From NCBI GenBank assembly GCA_002753225.1, contig PDZS01000010.1:62001-126000 (forward strand): a stretch of DNA of 64,000 nucleotides, given 5' to 3'. Position numbers and translations under genes: made by a program. Position 1 is the first letter of the stretch. Each line of letters begins with the position of its first letter. The notes below the pieces were generated by a model that was not told the DNA's origin, searched no databases, and saw only the letters and a program-made list of their open reading frames with translations. The stretch is from Deltaproteobacteria bacterium YD0425bin51 (lineage in GTDB: Bacteria > Desulfobacterota > Desulfobacteria > Desulfobacterales > YD0425bin51). Of this stretch, positions 21,101-26,849 are shown piece after piece.

Positions 21101-24100
21101 ATAGCGCGGCTTAAACGTTTTAAAAAAACAGCGCCGACCCCCTCCCCTTTTACATATCCATTTGCTGCAGCATCAAAAGTTTTACATTTTCTATCAGGAG
21201 ACAAGACTCCTAATTTTTCAGTTCCTAAAATATTTGCTGGAGAAATAATTAAGCTCACTCCTCCTGCAATAGCTAATTCACTTTCGCCATTTAAAATAGA
21301 CCTTATTGCATGATGAACTGCAACTAAACTTCCTGAGCAGGCGCTATCAATTGATTCACTTGGTCCATGCCAGTTCATAATAAATGAAACTCGGTTTGCA
21401 ATCATTGCATGGCTGTTCCCTGTTCCTGCATATGGAGATATACTATTGTTTGCCATTAAAATATGCTGATAATCGCTAAATTGTACTCCAACAAATACTC
21501 CAACAGATTTTCCAGATAAGCTAGAAGCTTTATATCCAGAGTCTTCTATTGTTTTCCATACAGTTTCTATAAACAAACGATGCTGAGGATCCATCATCTC
21601 TGCTTCTTTAGGGGAAATTTTAAAAAATTTTGCATCAAATTTATCAACATCTTTTATGAAGCCAGCCCAGACATCTAAATTTAGTCTATCTTTAGGTGAT
21701 TTTGTTATTAAGTCTTTTTCATGTTCCAAGTTTGCCCAAAATTGAGATAAATCAGAAGACCCAGGAAATATGCCGTGCATTCCTATTACAGCAATAGGTT
21801 CTTGTTTATGTAAGTAAGCATTCATTTGCTGGATTTCGGCTTTCGAGGGAATGACATCAGCGCCAAATGTTTCGCGAAGATAATTAGCAAGGCTTTTAAT
21901 ATTGCTGTATGCGAAAAATATAGCTGGCGGGATTTCTGTTTTGTAGGCAGCACTTAATTTGTCTGCAAATGTTTTGAGGTTTATTGAATCAAACCCTAAA
22001 TTCCCTAAATTTTCATTTATATCGAGTTTGTCCTGACTTATTTTTAGAATATCAGACGCTATTTTTATTATTTCTGAATCAATATCAGGTTTATTATTAA
22101 AGAAACCTGATATTCTATCTTTATCACCAGCCAAAACTATAACATTTGAATAATTGCTCGATAAAATCTTTTCAAAAACAGTAATTCCTTCTTCTTTTTC
22201 AAGATAGGACATGCCGGAAGTTTGAAAATAAAATTCTTCTGATGCGCTGTTGTCATGCATTCCCCCTTCACGCCAAAGCGGCCAGTTTATAGCAATTGTT
22301 CTGCCAAATCGCTTCCCTTCATTTCTTAATCTTTCTCTATAAGCACAAAAACTATCTAAAAAACTATTTGAAACAGCATAATCACATTGCCCTAAATCCC
22401 CCAAAACACTTGAAATTGAAGAAAATAAAACAAAAAAATCTATTTGTTCATCAGCAGTTGCTATATCTAAAATAACTGTTCCATCTACTTTAGGCGCAAG
22501 AGTTGCTTCAAATTCAGATATCCTCTTTTGGGTTATAGGGTTTTTAGATACAATACCTGCAGCATGTATTATCCCGTTTAAAGCTCCATAACGTTCTTTT
22601 ATGGTCTTTATGACATTATTCATGTCATCTATATTTGCAACATCTGCCCTAATATATGTTTCATCGGACTTATTATCTGATCTTCCAGTTAAAATTACTT
22701 TAGCTTTATACTTTTGGATCAAATATTTCGCAAAAATTTGCCCAAGCCCTCCAAGCCCTCCAGTAATAAGATATACTCCATTTTCTTTTAATAGAGGCAA
22801 ATTATAGCTGTCTAAATTAATAGGTTTTACAACCCTTACATATCTTTCTTTACCAATATATTTAACTTCAGATAAATCTGGAGTCTTAAGTTCAATGTCT
22901 AAAACATCTTCGATATCAGCTTCAGAAACTTGAATACAAGATATTTTTAATTTTGGCAGAATGAGGCTTAAAGATTTCGAATATCCATAAACTGCTTCTA
23001 AATATGGATTTGAATCAGGAAATAAAAAAAGTATTCGATTTAAAGAAGAAAGATTTAATTCTATTATAGCCTTAATAAAATAGAAAATAGAATAAACAGC
23101 ATCTAATGAGTTTTGATTTTTGCAGGAAAACGAAGAAAGATGAACAAGTATAGAAGACTCATATTTTAATTCTTGCAAGAATTTTTTATAATCGTTTTCT
23201 GATATGTATTCATTCCCAAAAAGAACCACATGCCCTAAAACATTACTTTTCTCAGTTGTGTAATCAGATTTTTCCCAGACTTTTTCAAATAAGAGGGTCT
23301 CTTTGTTGCTAATTTTTTCCTTTTTTTCTTCAAGCCAGTATCTTTCTTTTGCAAAAGGATAGGTAGGGATTGGTATGCGGCAAGGCTTTTTGTCCTGATA
23401 CATTAAGTTCCAATCAATTTCTACTCCAGAAACCCACAATTTTGCAATTTTACTTAATTCTCTATCTTCAACTGTAATTTTTATGAATTCTTTTCCTGCC
23501 CGACCTTCTACGAGTAAACTAGATTTTGTTTTTTCTTTTTTTGCATTTCCAAAATAAAAATCTTCAATATTTTTTTCTGAATTGATATATCTAATTAGCT
23601 TTTCTTTAAGTTCAGCTATGGTTTTAACAATAATTGCCATTCGTTCTTCAAAAGCTTCTCTTCCTACTTGAAGAGTATATGCAATATCTGAAATATGAAA
23701 ATTTTCAATTTCTATAAAATCTATTATTTTTTTTGCATAGTCCCTTAATCGTTCCTCATTTTTAGCTGAAAGTACTATTATATGAGAAGATTCTGAAAAA
23801 TTATCCGAAGTTGCTATCCGCTCGTACTCTTCAATAACAATATGGGCGTTTGCCCCTCCAAAGCCAAAAGAGCTTATGCCAGCCCGTCTTGGAATTGGTT
23901 TGTTATTTTTTGAGGGATTCCAATCATAAGTTTCTGTTACAATATGGAAAGGGCTCTTTTTTAATTCTATATATGGATTTAATTCTTTAAAAAGAATTGT
24001 TTTTGGGATTTTTTTATATTTTATTGAAAGAAGAACTTTGATAATGCTTGCAATTCCTGCTGCTGCTTCCAAGTGTCCAATGTTTGTTTTAACAGAGCTA

Positions 24101-26316
24101 AGCCCGCAGTAAGGATCTTCAGGTGCTGACATTCCGTTCTTTTTATAAAGCTCATTAAAAGCATTTTTTAAAGCATTAATTTCTATGGGATCCCCAAGAC
24201 TTGTTCCTGTTCCATGTGCTTCAATATAAGTTATGGTATCTGGCGCGATTTTAGCTTTTTCGTAAGCTTTTATAAGAAGCTTTGATTGAGCTTTTGGGTT
24301 TGGGGCTGTTAATGAAGTAGCATGTCCGCCATGGTTTTCACAGGTTGCTAAAATGACTCCATATATGTGATCATTGTCAGATATAGCTTTAGATAAAGGT
24401 TTTATAAGTATTGCTCCAACTCCTTCACCTCGAACGTAACCATCTGCATTTTTATCAAAAGTTTTACATCTGCCGTCTGGGCTAAGCATTCCTGCTTTAC
24501 TGAATGCAATAGTTGATGACGGAGTTACCATTACGTGAACGCCACCTGCTATTGCCATATCACAACTTCCTGTATAAATAGCTTCTACTGCTCTATGTAT
24601 TGCAATTAAAGAACTGGAACATGCTGTGTCTATTGGTTCGCTAGGACCATGAAGATTTAAAATATAAGAAATTCGATTTGCCAAAACAGAATGAGCCATT
24701 CCAGTAGAAGCATGTGCTTCAATATTAGATGCATATCTATTTAACAGCTCAGAATAATCACTTGTTGATACTCCAACAAAAAGACCTGTATCAGTTCCTG
24801 AAAGGTCAGAAGGTTTATATCCTGCATCTTCAATAGCTTGCCAGACAACTTGCAGAAAAAGCCTTTGCTGGGGATCCATAAGCTCTGCTTCTTTTGGAGA
24901 AATACCAAAAAATAGAGGATCAAATTTATCAGCATCAGGCATAAACCCGCCCCATTTGACATTTGTTTTGTTTGGCTCTTTTTTAGGATCTCCATAGAAA
25001 AGCCGCCAGTCCCATCTATCTTTTGGGACTTCTGTAATAAGATCGTCTCCATTTTCCAAGTGCTTCCAAAAAGACTCATAATCTTTTGAATTTGGCATTA
25101 TACAACTCATGCCAATTATTGCAGCTTGTGATAAGTAACCGTCCACAAGTTTTCCTGCGAAATGGATTCCCGCTTTCGTGGGAATTACGTCATTCCCGCG
25201 AAAGCGGGAATCCAGGAAACCTGGTGGGAGGTTACTTAAAGATTCTCTAAATACAGTTTTTTTTTCAGGAGGTTTAATTTCAGGGATTATTTCTTCTTTA
25301 AATCCTAAATAAGTCTCATGTATAAACTTTGATAATGAGTTAACAGATGAGTATTCAAAAAATATAGCTGGAGTTACATCTATTTTGTATTTTTCGTTTA
25401 AGCGGTTTGCAAGCTCAGTAAAGGTTATGGAGTCAAATCCATATTCTCCTATGTTTTCATCAGGATTAATTTCTTCTTCTGATACGCTTAAAATTTCTGA
25501 AATAATTTTAAGTATATCTCTTTGAATTGAATATAGGGATTTAGAAGGCTTAGGCTTCTCATTTTTTTTAATATCCCCCTTAATGACCATAATCTGGCTA
25601 TGGTCAGACTGTAATCCTTTTATAAAAGTTTCAAACCCTTCTAAGTTCTCTAAAGGTATTGTACCAAATGTTTTTGCTAAAAGTTTTTTGGTTTCTTCAC
25701 TTACATTCATCCCTCCCTCTTTCCATAGGGGCCAGTTAATAGAGAGAGTTTTTCCATGTCTTTTGTTTTCTTCTCTCAGTTTCTCACGCATTGCTGCAAA
25801 ATTATCCATAAAACTGTTTGCATAGGCATAATCACATTGCCCTGCGTTCCCAGTAACTGCAGAAACAGAAGAAAAAAGTACAAAAAAATCGAGTTTTTCG
25901 TCTTTGGTTGCTTCATCTAAGTACATGGTTCCATATACTTTAGGACCTAAAACTTGAGGAAAATCATCTGGATTTTTCTTTATGATATAGGAATCTTTTA
26001 TAACTCCGGCAGCATGAATTATTCCATTAATTTCACCAAAATGTTGTTTTGCTTCAACGATAATCGTAGCTATGTCATCTCGTTTAGAAACATCGCCTTG
26101 AAGATATAGAACTTCTATTCCTGAATCTTTAAGGTTTTGAATTATAACGGATTGTTTTTCATTTAAAGAAGACCTTCCAACCAAAACTAATCTGGCTTTA
26201 ACTTGGCTTGCGAGATAATCGGCAAATATGAGACCAAGTCCTCCAGCTCCTCCAGTTAAAAGATATACTCCATTTTGTCTTAAAAGGTTATGCGGGTTTG
26301 TTTGCAAGGAGTTCAT
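12136..26316 (-). CDS. Giant AT-less (trans-AT) polyketide synthase, five modules
   Basis: A 4726-residue megasynthase. Domains: KR1 catalytic half only (10-262, starts at NGVYLLTGG, lacks the structural subdomain); ACP1 (265-335, GFDSI); KS1 (396-815, DTACSSS); KR2 (1000-1400); ACP2 (GFDSI, about 1442); KS2 (1503-1910, DSACSGS); DH (2050-2310, H in TDHVVKDQKTLPG, HPSIIDGALQ about 2215); ACP3 (GINS, about 2330); KS3 (2395-2810, DTMCSSS); KR3 (2980-3370); ACP4 (GIDS, about 3424); KS4 (3497-3920, DTACSSS); an ACP-like insert with GFDAI (3960-4033); KR4 of the YAAACTFKD type (4160-4620); ACP5 (GVDS, about 4654); and a C-terminal LTDEEVDTFLGRLL tail. All four KS keep Cys-His-His. No AT domain is present and each KS is followed by the LPTYPFxxxRYW linker usual in trans-AT lines. 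Four palindromic repeats lie in the linkers. A stop lies eight codons upstream of the ATG, so the short KR is not a start-site error. Confidence 0.93.
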   Translation of the reverse strand: MNSLQTNPHNLLRQNGVYLLTGGAGGLGLIFADYLASQVKARLVLVGRSSLNEKQSVIIQNLKDSGIEVLYLQGDVSKRDDIATIIVEAKQHFGEINGIIHAAGVIKDSYIIKKNPDDFPQVLGPKVYGTMYLDEATKDEKLDFFVLFSSVSAVTGNAGQCDYAYANSFMDNFAAMREKLREENKRHGKTLSINWPLWKEGGMNVSEETKKLLAKTFGTIPLENLEGFETFIKGLQSDHSQIMVIKGDIKKNEKPKPSKSLYSIQRDILKIISEILSVSEEEINPDENIGEYGFDSITFTELANRLNEKYKIDVTPAIFFEYSSVNSLSKFIHETYLGFKEEIIPEIKPPEKKTVFRESLSNLPPGFLDSRFRGNDVIPTKAGIHFAGKLVDGYLSQAAIIGMSCIMPNSKDYESFWKHLENGDDLITEVPKDRWDWRLFYGDPKKEPNKTNVKWGGFMPDADKFDPLFFGISPKEAELMDPQQRLFLQVVWQAIEDAGYKPSDLSGTDTGLFVGVSTSDYSELLNRYASNIEAHASTGMAHSVLANRISYILNLHGPSEPIDTACSSSLIAIHRAVEAIYTGSCDMAIAGGVHVMVTPSSTIAFSKAGMLSPDGRCKTFDKNADGYVRGEGVGAILIKPLSKAISDNDHIYGVILATCENHGGHATSLTAPNPKAQSKLLIKAYEKAKIAPDTITYIEAHGTGTSLGDPIEINALKNAFNELYKKNGMSAPEDPYCGLSSVKTNIGHLEAAAGIASIIKVLLSIKYKKIPKTILFKELNPYIELKKSPFHIVTETYDWNPSKNNKPIPRRAGISSFGFGGANAHIVIEEYERIATSDNFSESSHIIVLSAKNEERLRDYAKKIIDFIEIENFHISDIAYTLQVGREAFEERMAIIVKTIAELKEKLIRYINSEKNIEDFYFGNAKKEKTKSSLLVEGRAGKEFIKITVEDRELSKIAKLWVSGVEIDWNLMYQDKKPCRIPIPTYPFAKERYWLEEKKEKISNKETLLFEKVWEKSDYTTEKSNVLGHVVLFGNEYISENDYKKFLQELKYESSILVHLSSFSCKNQNSLDAVYSIFYFIKAIIELNLSSLNRILFLFPDSNPYLEAVYGYSKSLSLILPKLKISCIQVSEADIEDVLDIELKTPDLSEVKYIGKERYVRVVKPINLDSYNLPLLKENGVYLITGGLGGLGQIFAKYLIQKYKAKVILTGRSDNKSDETYIRADVANIDDMNNVIKTIKERYGALNGIIHAAGIVSKNPITQKRISEFEATLAPKVDGTVILDIATADEQIDFFVLFSSISSVLGDLGQCDYAVSNSFLDSFCAYRERLRNEGKRFGRTIAINWPLWREGGMHDNSASEEFYFQTSGMSYLEKEEGITVFEKILSSNYSNVIVLAGDKDRISGFFNNKPDIDSEIIKIASDILKISQDKLDINENLGNLGFDSINLKTFADKLSAAYKTEIPPAIFFAYSNIKSLANYLRETFGADVIPSKAEIQQMNAYLHKQEPIAVIGMHGIFPGSSDLSQFWANLEHEKDLITKSPKDRLNLDVWAGFIKDVDKFDAKFFKISPKEAEMMDPQHRLFIETVWKTIEDSGYKASSLSGKSVGVFVGVQFSDYQHILMANNSISPYAGTGNSHAMIANRVSFIMNWHGPSESIDSACSGSLVAVHHAIRSILNGESELAIAGGVSLIISPANILGTEKLGVLSPDRKCKTFDAAANGYVKGEGVGAVFLKRLSRAIRDGDNIYAVIKGAAINHGGAANSLTAPNSEAQADLLVKAYTEADFDPETITYLELHGTGTELGDPVEVEGIKKAFKELGKKRSKSSLMTKYCGIGSVKTNIGHLEPASGIAGMIKVILSMKNKKIPATLNIKNLNPYIKIENTPFYIPTKTIEWESKTPRRAGVSSFGFGGANAHVVLEEYERAKIEYPNKEHLIVISAKNKERLKEYAKNFLEFLNKNQNISVTEIAYTLMYGRETFPEAIKFVISDINELKEKLINYIQGNLSKDKIENNDWESIYAKQKPFKISLPTYPFARDRYWVDVKEQKFEINLTGTEFYLTDHVVKDQKTLPGAIYLEIARAYGGIYLGKEVTRLKEIVWLKPIIADDKNIKVNINFHSKDFGAEFEVADANQIYTRGKIFYGEASNNEAFDISEIKSRFSEKINSSTCYDIFKSSGLNYGPSFQVIQELYIGKTEAFAKITLPLNENFKEYVLHPSIIDGALQAVAGLVRQNLPNTTYVPFLIGEVIILNPLTETCYSHVTLIDVNNIVKYNIDILDDLGKVIVKIKEFSLMPYAAHKLSKDLFIEYLKEIISKGTGTPVSEIFNDTPFENYGINSVMIINLTRDLEKDFGELSKTLFFEYQTISELSDYFIANHGETISAKFRNIITSPKKKLETSEDIAIIGISGIYPKASDLNQFWENLKSGKDCIEEIPTERWDYSKYYDDGTIYCKWGGFIEDIDKFDPLFFNISPREAELMDPQERLFLQTVWHTLEDAAYSKSSLWGKRVGVFAGVMYGEYQMLSKENIAASSSYASIVNRISYYFNFKGPSIAIDTMCSSSITAIHLACESIKKGESELAIAGGVNLSIHPHKYLLLSQAKFVSSDGRCRSFGEGGDGYVPGEGVGALLLKPLSRAKYDSDHIYGIIKGSAINHGGKTNGYTVPNPNAQADLISETLKNFKINPREISYVEAHGTGTFLGDPIEITGLVKAYKNYTNEKQYCAIGSVKSNIGHLESAAGIASVTKVLLQLKHKELVPSIHSEPLNSNINFSDTPFYVQKEVSEWKIYPRISAISSFGAGGSNAHIIIQEYDENKTDYNFDPPYLIVISAKDEDRLKTYAVKILEFLNKNEHLISDISYTLQIGREQMEERLSALVSDISQLKEKLAMYIKGEKEIDGLYTGNIKTNKQKTRRIDSKDLVNIAKLWVSGTDIDFNLLYPKEKPKRIPLPVYQFYKDRYWVPDFIDSSFRGNGVITAKAGVQSEFIYLKPIWVDAPLKNIVKKNVTLIKYGEKFDISSISENIIYLSSPDGSQDIYSIFSITKLAIEQKITHEIKLLYFYVEKDDEIAPHHRAMGAFFKTVRLENPKFIYKSICMADLSNYSDIALYEFNSDEDVEIRYNNGIRQIKSLEEVKGTKPKEDSLLKKDGVYLITGGAGAIGLILADYIIKEVNAKVILTGRSIIKDTNNKYLYIQADISNYSDAEKLVSEIKLKFGKINGIIHSAGITSDSFILKKTQEQIESVLSPKVSGTINLDRATKDEPLDFFILCSSISGIMGNAGQCDYAYANSFMDNFALWRKNLRSGKTISINWQLWQEGGMKLPKDVVDFIAEQIGVKALPTKEGIKIFEQVIKGEITYPQYIAVYGNIEKMRRFFIKTPTILDFRFSGNDVITAKAGIHLFDKTQNLLREIIGEILKISPQKISPKVNLSEYGIDSVMINSFNVVMEKILGEIPKTLLFEYQTLQDLSNYLIKAYNEKLANLFSISSEQETKIKASPQILISSNENDIAIIGMNGRYPKADNLSKYWKNLEAGKDCVTEVPESRWDVSSYYDQDISKVKEGKIYCKWGAFIDDVDKFDPLFFNISPREAEILDPQERLFLETSWATIEDAGYTKISIKKHTVGVFVGITTNTYMLWGPEIWRMGKVSFPQSLPWSVANRVSYFFNFQGPSIPIDTACSSSLSAIHLACDSIKKGECDMALAGGVNLYLHPSKYFQLCQSRMLSTTRACKSFGAGGDGFIPGEGVGAILLKPLSKAISDKDYIYAVIKGTSINHGGKTTGYTVPNPNAHASLILSALKKTNINPETISYVEAHGTGTALGDPIEIRGLTLAYKEYTEKNNYCAIGSVKSNIGHLESAAGIAGLTKIVLQMQNKKLVPSLHCEVLNPNINFSNTPFYIQTKLSEWNNSKKIAAISSFGAGGSNAHLILEEYNIISESQVETSSPQIIILSAKNQERLYYYVTEILEFLNNDFIESDVVKIVSDIIKVPEKDIIRDENFTEYGFDAISLNELSLRLNEKYKINLTPELFSINKILDYLKNYSLHNIADISYTLQIGREPMEERIATVVSSVYELKEKFTKYLNKDEDIENFYTGNVKTNKFSADLLIEGEAGEAFIKIIINKRELSKIAKLWVNGVEFDWNLLYQNQNQRRIPLPTYPFAKERYFITPEQKPDQKEESLDFFYSSKLIPYSLKPIEFKEKRKILIIYPSDISDIASIFEELHPNDTVFKAEIGENPSLDTDSIDIIYHLGGIQRNKPKPDDFKYLDKAQEEGVLTLFRLIKILIERGLTEKPLQIKIITDNPFSATLFGLSRAIPYECPKVSTVCFDLSAEEITYDLIKLIISSPCIPNGEEIFIRSQKAYIRAIEKIQIPKIDNIPFKTKGVYLILGGSGGVGGELSLYLAKNFNAKLIWIGRSDLNPYIKEKIEKIYANSGEVFYIKGDVTDLDVMQRGIKEAKAKFGSINGAFHAANIPVAGLLNQINEDIFKSVLGPKVWGSLVLNKILEEEPLDFMMFFSSVQSFMKDRGSSHYAAACTFKDSYGKYLSAFKPYPVFVVNWGYFGSVGAASVYQKPLMAAMGFKPIESWEGMEAVHRIIANRITQVIPLKGEKRLLDRISGFVLDKNIKTEIKKLPDNILDHLKTIFSEFLKIDKSQFDINETFDKYGVDSIIALEITKRLELDFGELSPTLLFEYMTISKLCGYFKKEEKKEIKDNNIRDMVYKLTDEEVDTFLGRLLGKG
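14220..14438 (-). other. ACP-like insert lacking the phosphopantetheine Ser, inside the post-KS linker of KS4
   Basis: Between LSAKNQERLYYYVTEILEFLNN and ISYTLQIGREPMEER, which are contiguous in the other modules, about 70 extra residues form a carrier-protein-like sequence (VVKIVSDIIKVPEKDI ... ENFTEYGFDAISLNELSLRLNEKYKI). The modified Ser of GFDS is Ala (codon at about 14332), so it cannot carry phosphopantetheine. The boundaries are approximate. Confidence 0.75.
16145..16196. repeat. Paired palindrome element, copy in the KR3-ACP4 linker
   Basis: A 52-base imperfect palindrome starting TGGATTCC and ending GGAAATCCA. It is made of two degenerate ATTCCC-N8-GGGAAT units separated by GACATC. 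It reads through in the PKS frame as LDFRFSGNDVITAKAGIH. Confidence 0.75.
17390..17440. repeat. Paired palindrome element, copy between the KS3 linker and KR3
   Basis: A 51-base palindrome starting TGGACTCCAGC and ending GCTGGAGTCA. The arms carry matching changes relative to the other copies (CTCCAGC against GCTGGAG), so pairing is kept. PKS reading: IDSSFRGNGVITAKAGVQ. Confidence 0.8.
21830..21858. repeat. Half copy of the palindrome element in the ACP2-KS2 linker
   Basis: Only the left half is recognisable (TGGATTTCGGC ... GGGAATGACATC). On the coding strand it gives DVIPSKAEIQ, the same reading as the second half of the full elements. Confidence 0.6.
25163..25214. repeat. Paired palindrome element, copy in the ACP1-KS1 linker
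   Basis: The clearest coding copy. Two perfect ATTCCC-N8-GGGAAT units lie at 25166-25185 and 25192-25211, inside a 52-base inverted repeat beginning TGGATTCC and ending GGAATCCA. PKS reading: LDSRFRGNDVIPTKAGIH. Confidence 0.85.
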
Positions 26317-26492
26317 TGATTCTTTAGTTTTTCCTTTTTAGGTTAGCGGCATACAAATAATGGCGAAAAATATATTGGACAATTTTATAAATATCAACTA
26401 ATAATTTATTTCATGGTTATCAATTCAATAATTCAACCCTTAATCTTGAAAAAACAAGTTTAATAGATTATATTTTTATAAAGCTGGAATTT

Positions 26493-26753
26493 ATGATTGA
26501 ATGGCATCGTGTAAGTACGATTATAAATGAACTTTTTGAAAAATATAGAATAGAGGGAATAGCCATGCCATATACAATAGAAGACTTTAAACGAGATTAT
26601 GTATTGGAGCATATAGGGAAACTCTCTCCAGATGAAGTTTTAAAAAAATATTCAGTGAACGATAGACTTAAAGGACTTACAATAAATGATTTAATATCAA
26701 ATTTATCTCCTGAAGAAATTGAAGCGCTGAAGAAAGAATTAATTAAAAAATAA
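26493..26753 (+). CDS. Small hypothetical protein with MPYTIEDF-type repeat motif
   Basis: An 86-residue protein between the two diverging PKS genes. From residue 25 it reads MPYTIEDFKRDYVLEHI, then LSPDEVLKK, VNDRLKGL and SNLSPEEIEALKKEL. This resembles the C-terminal tails of small or Rpn/DUF4351-like hypothetical proteins seen in mobile-element-rich genomes. The start may instead be the ATG at 26565, which has GAGGG upstream and begins with MPYT. It may be a remnant of a longer gene. A strong intrinsic terminator follows 30 bases after the stop. No function can be assigned. Confidence 0.5.
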   Translation: MIEWHRVSTIINELFEKYRIEGIAMPYTIEDFKRDYVLEHIGKLSPDEVLKKYSVNDRLKGLTINDLISNLSPEEIEALKKELIKK

Positions 26754-26783
26754 AACGAAAATGTATTTCACTTCGATGCTTTT

Positions 26784-26823
26784 AAAGCTCCAAAGATAAA
26801 AGTCTCTGGAGCTTTGTTTTTTT
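26784..26823 (+). terminator. Intrinsic terminator just upstream of the plus-strand giant PKS
   Basis: A perfect 9-bp stem (AAAGCTCCA at 26784-26792 with TGGAGCTTT at 26807-26815), a 14-base loop, then G and seven T. It should stop transcription from the small gene before it reaches the PKS start 26 bases further on. Confidence 0.8.
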
Positions 26824-26849
26824 ACATAAATATAGAAAGATCAAAATAT

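Noticed and set aside
26814..26849. A TTG start for the plus-strand PKS.
   Set aside because: It lies in the terminator stem and T-tract; the KR structural domain begins just after the ATG at 26850.
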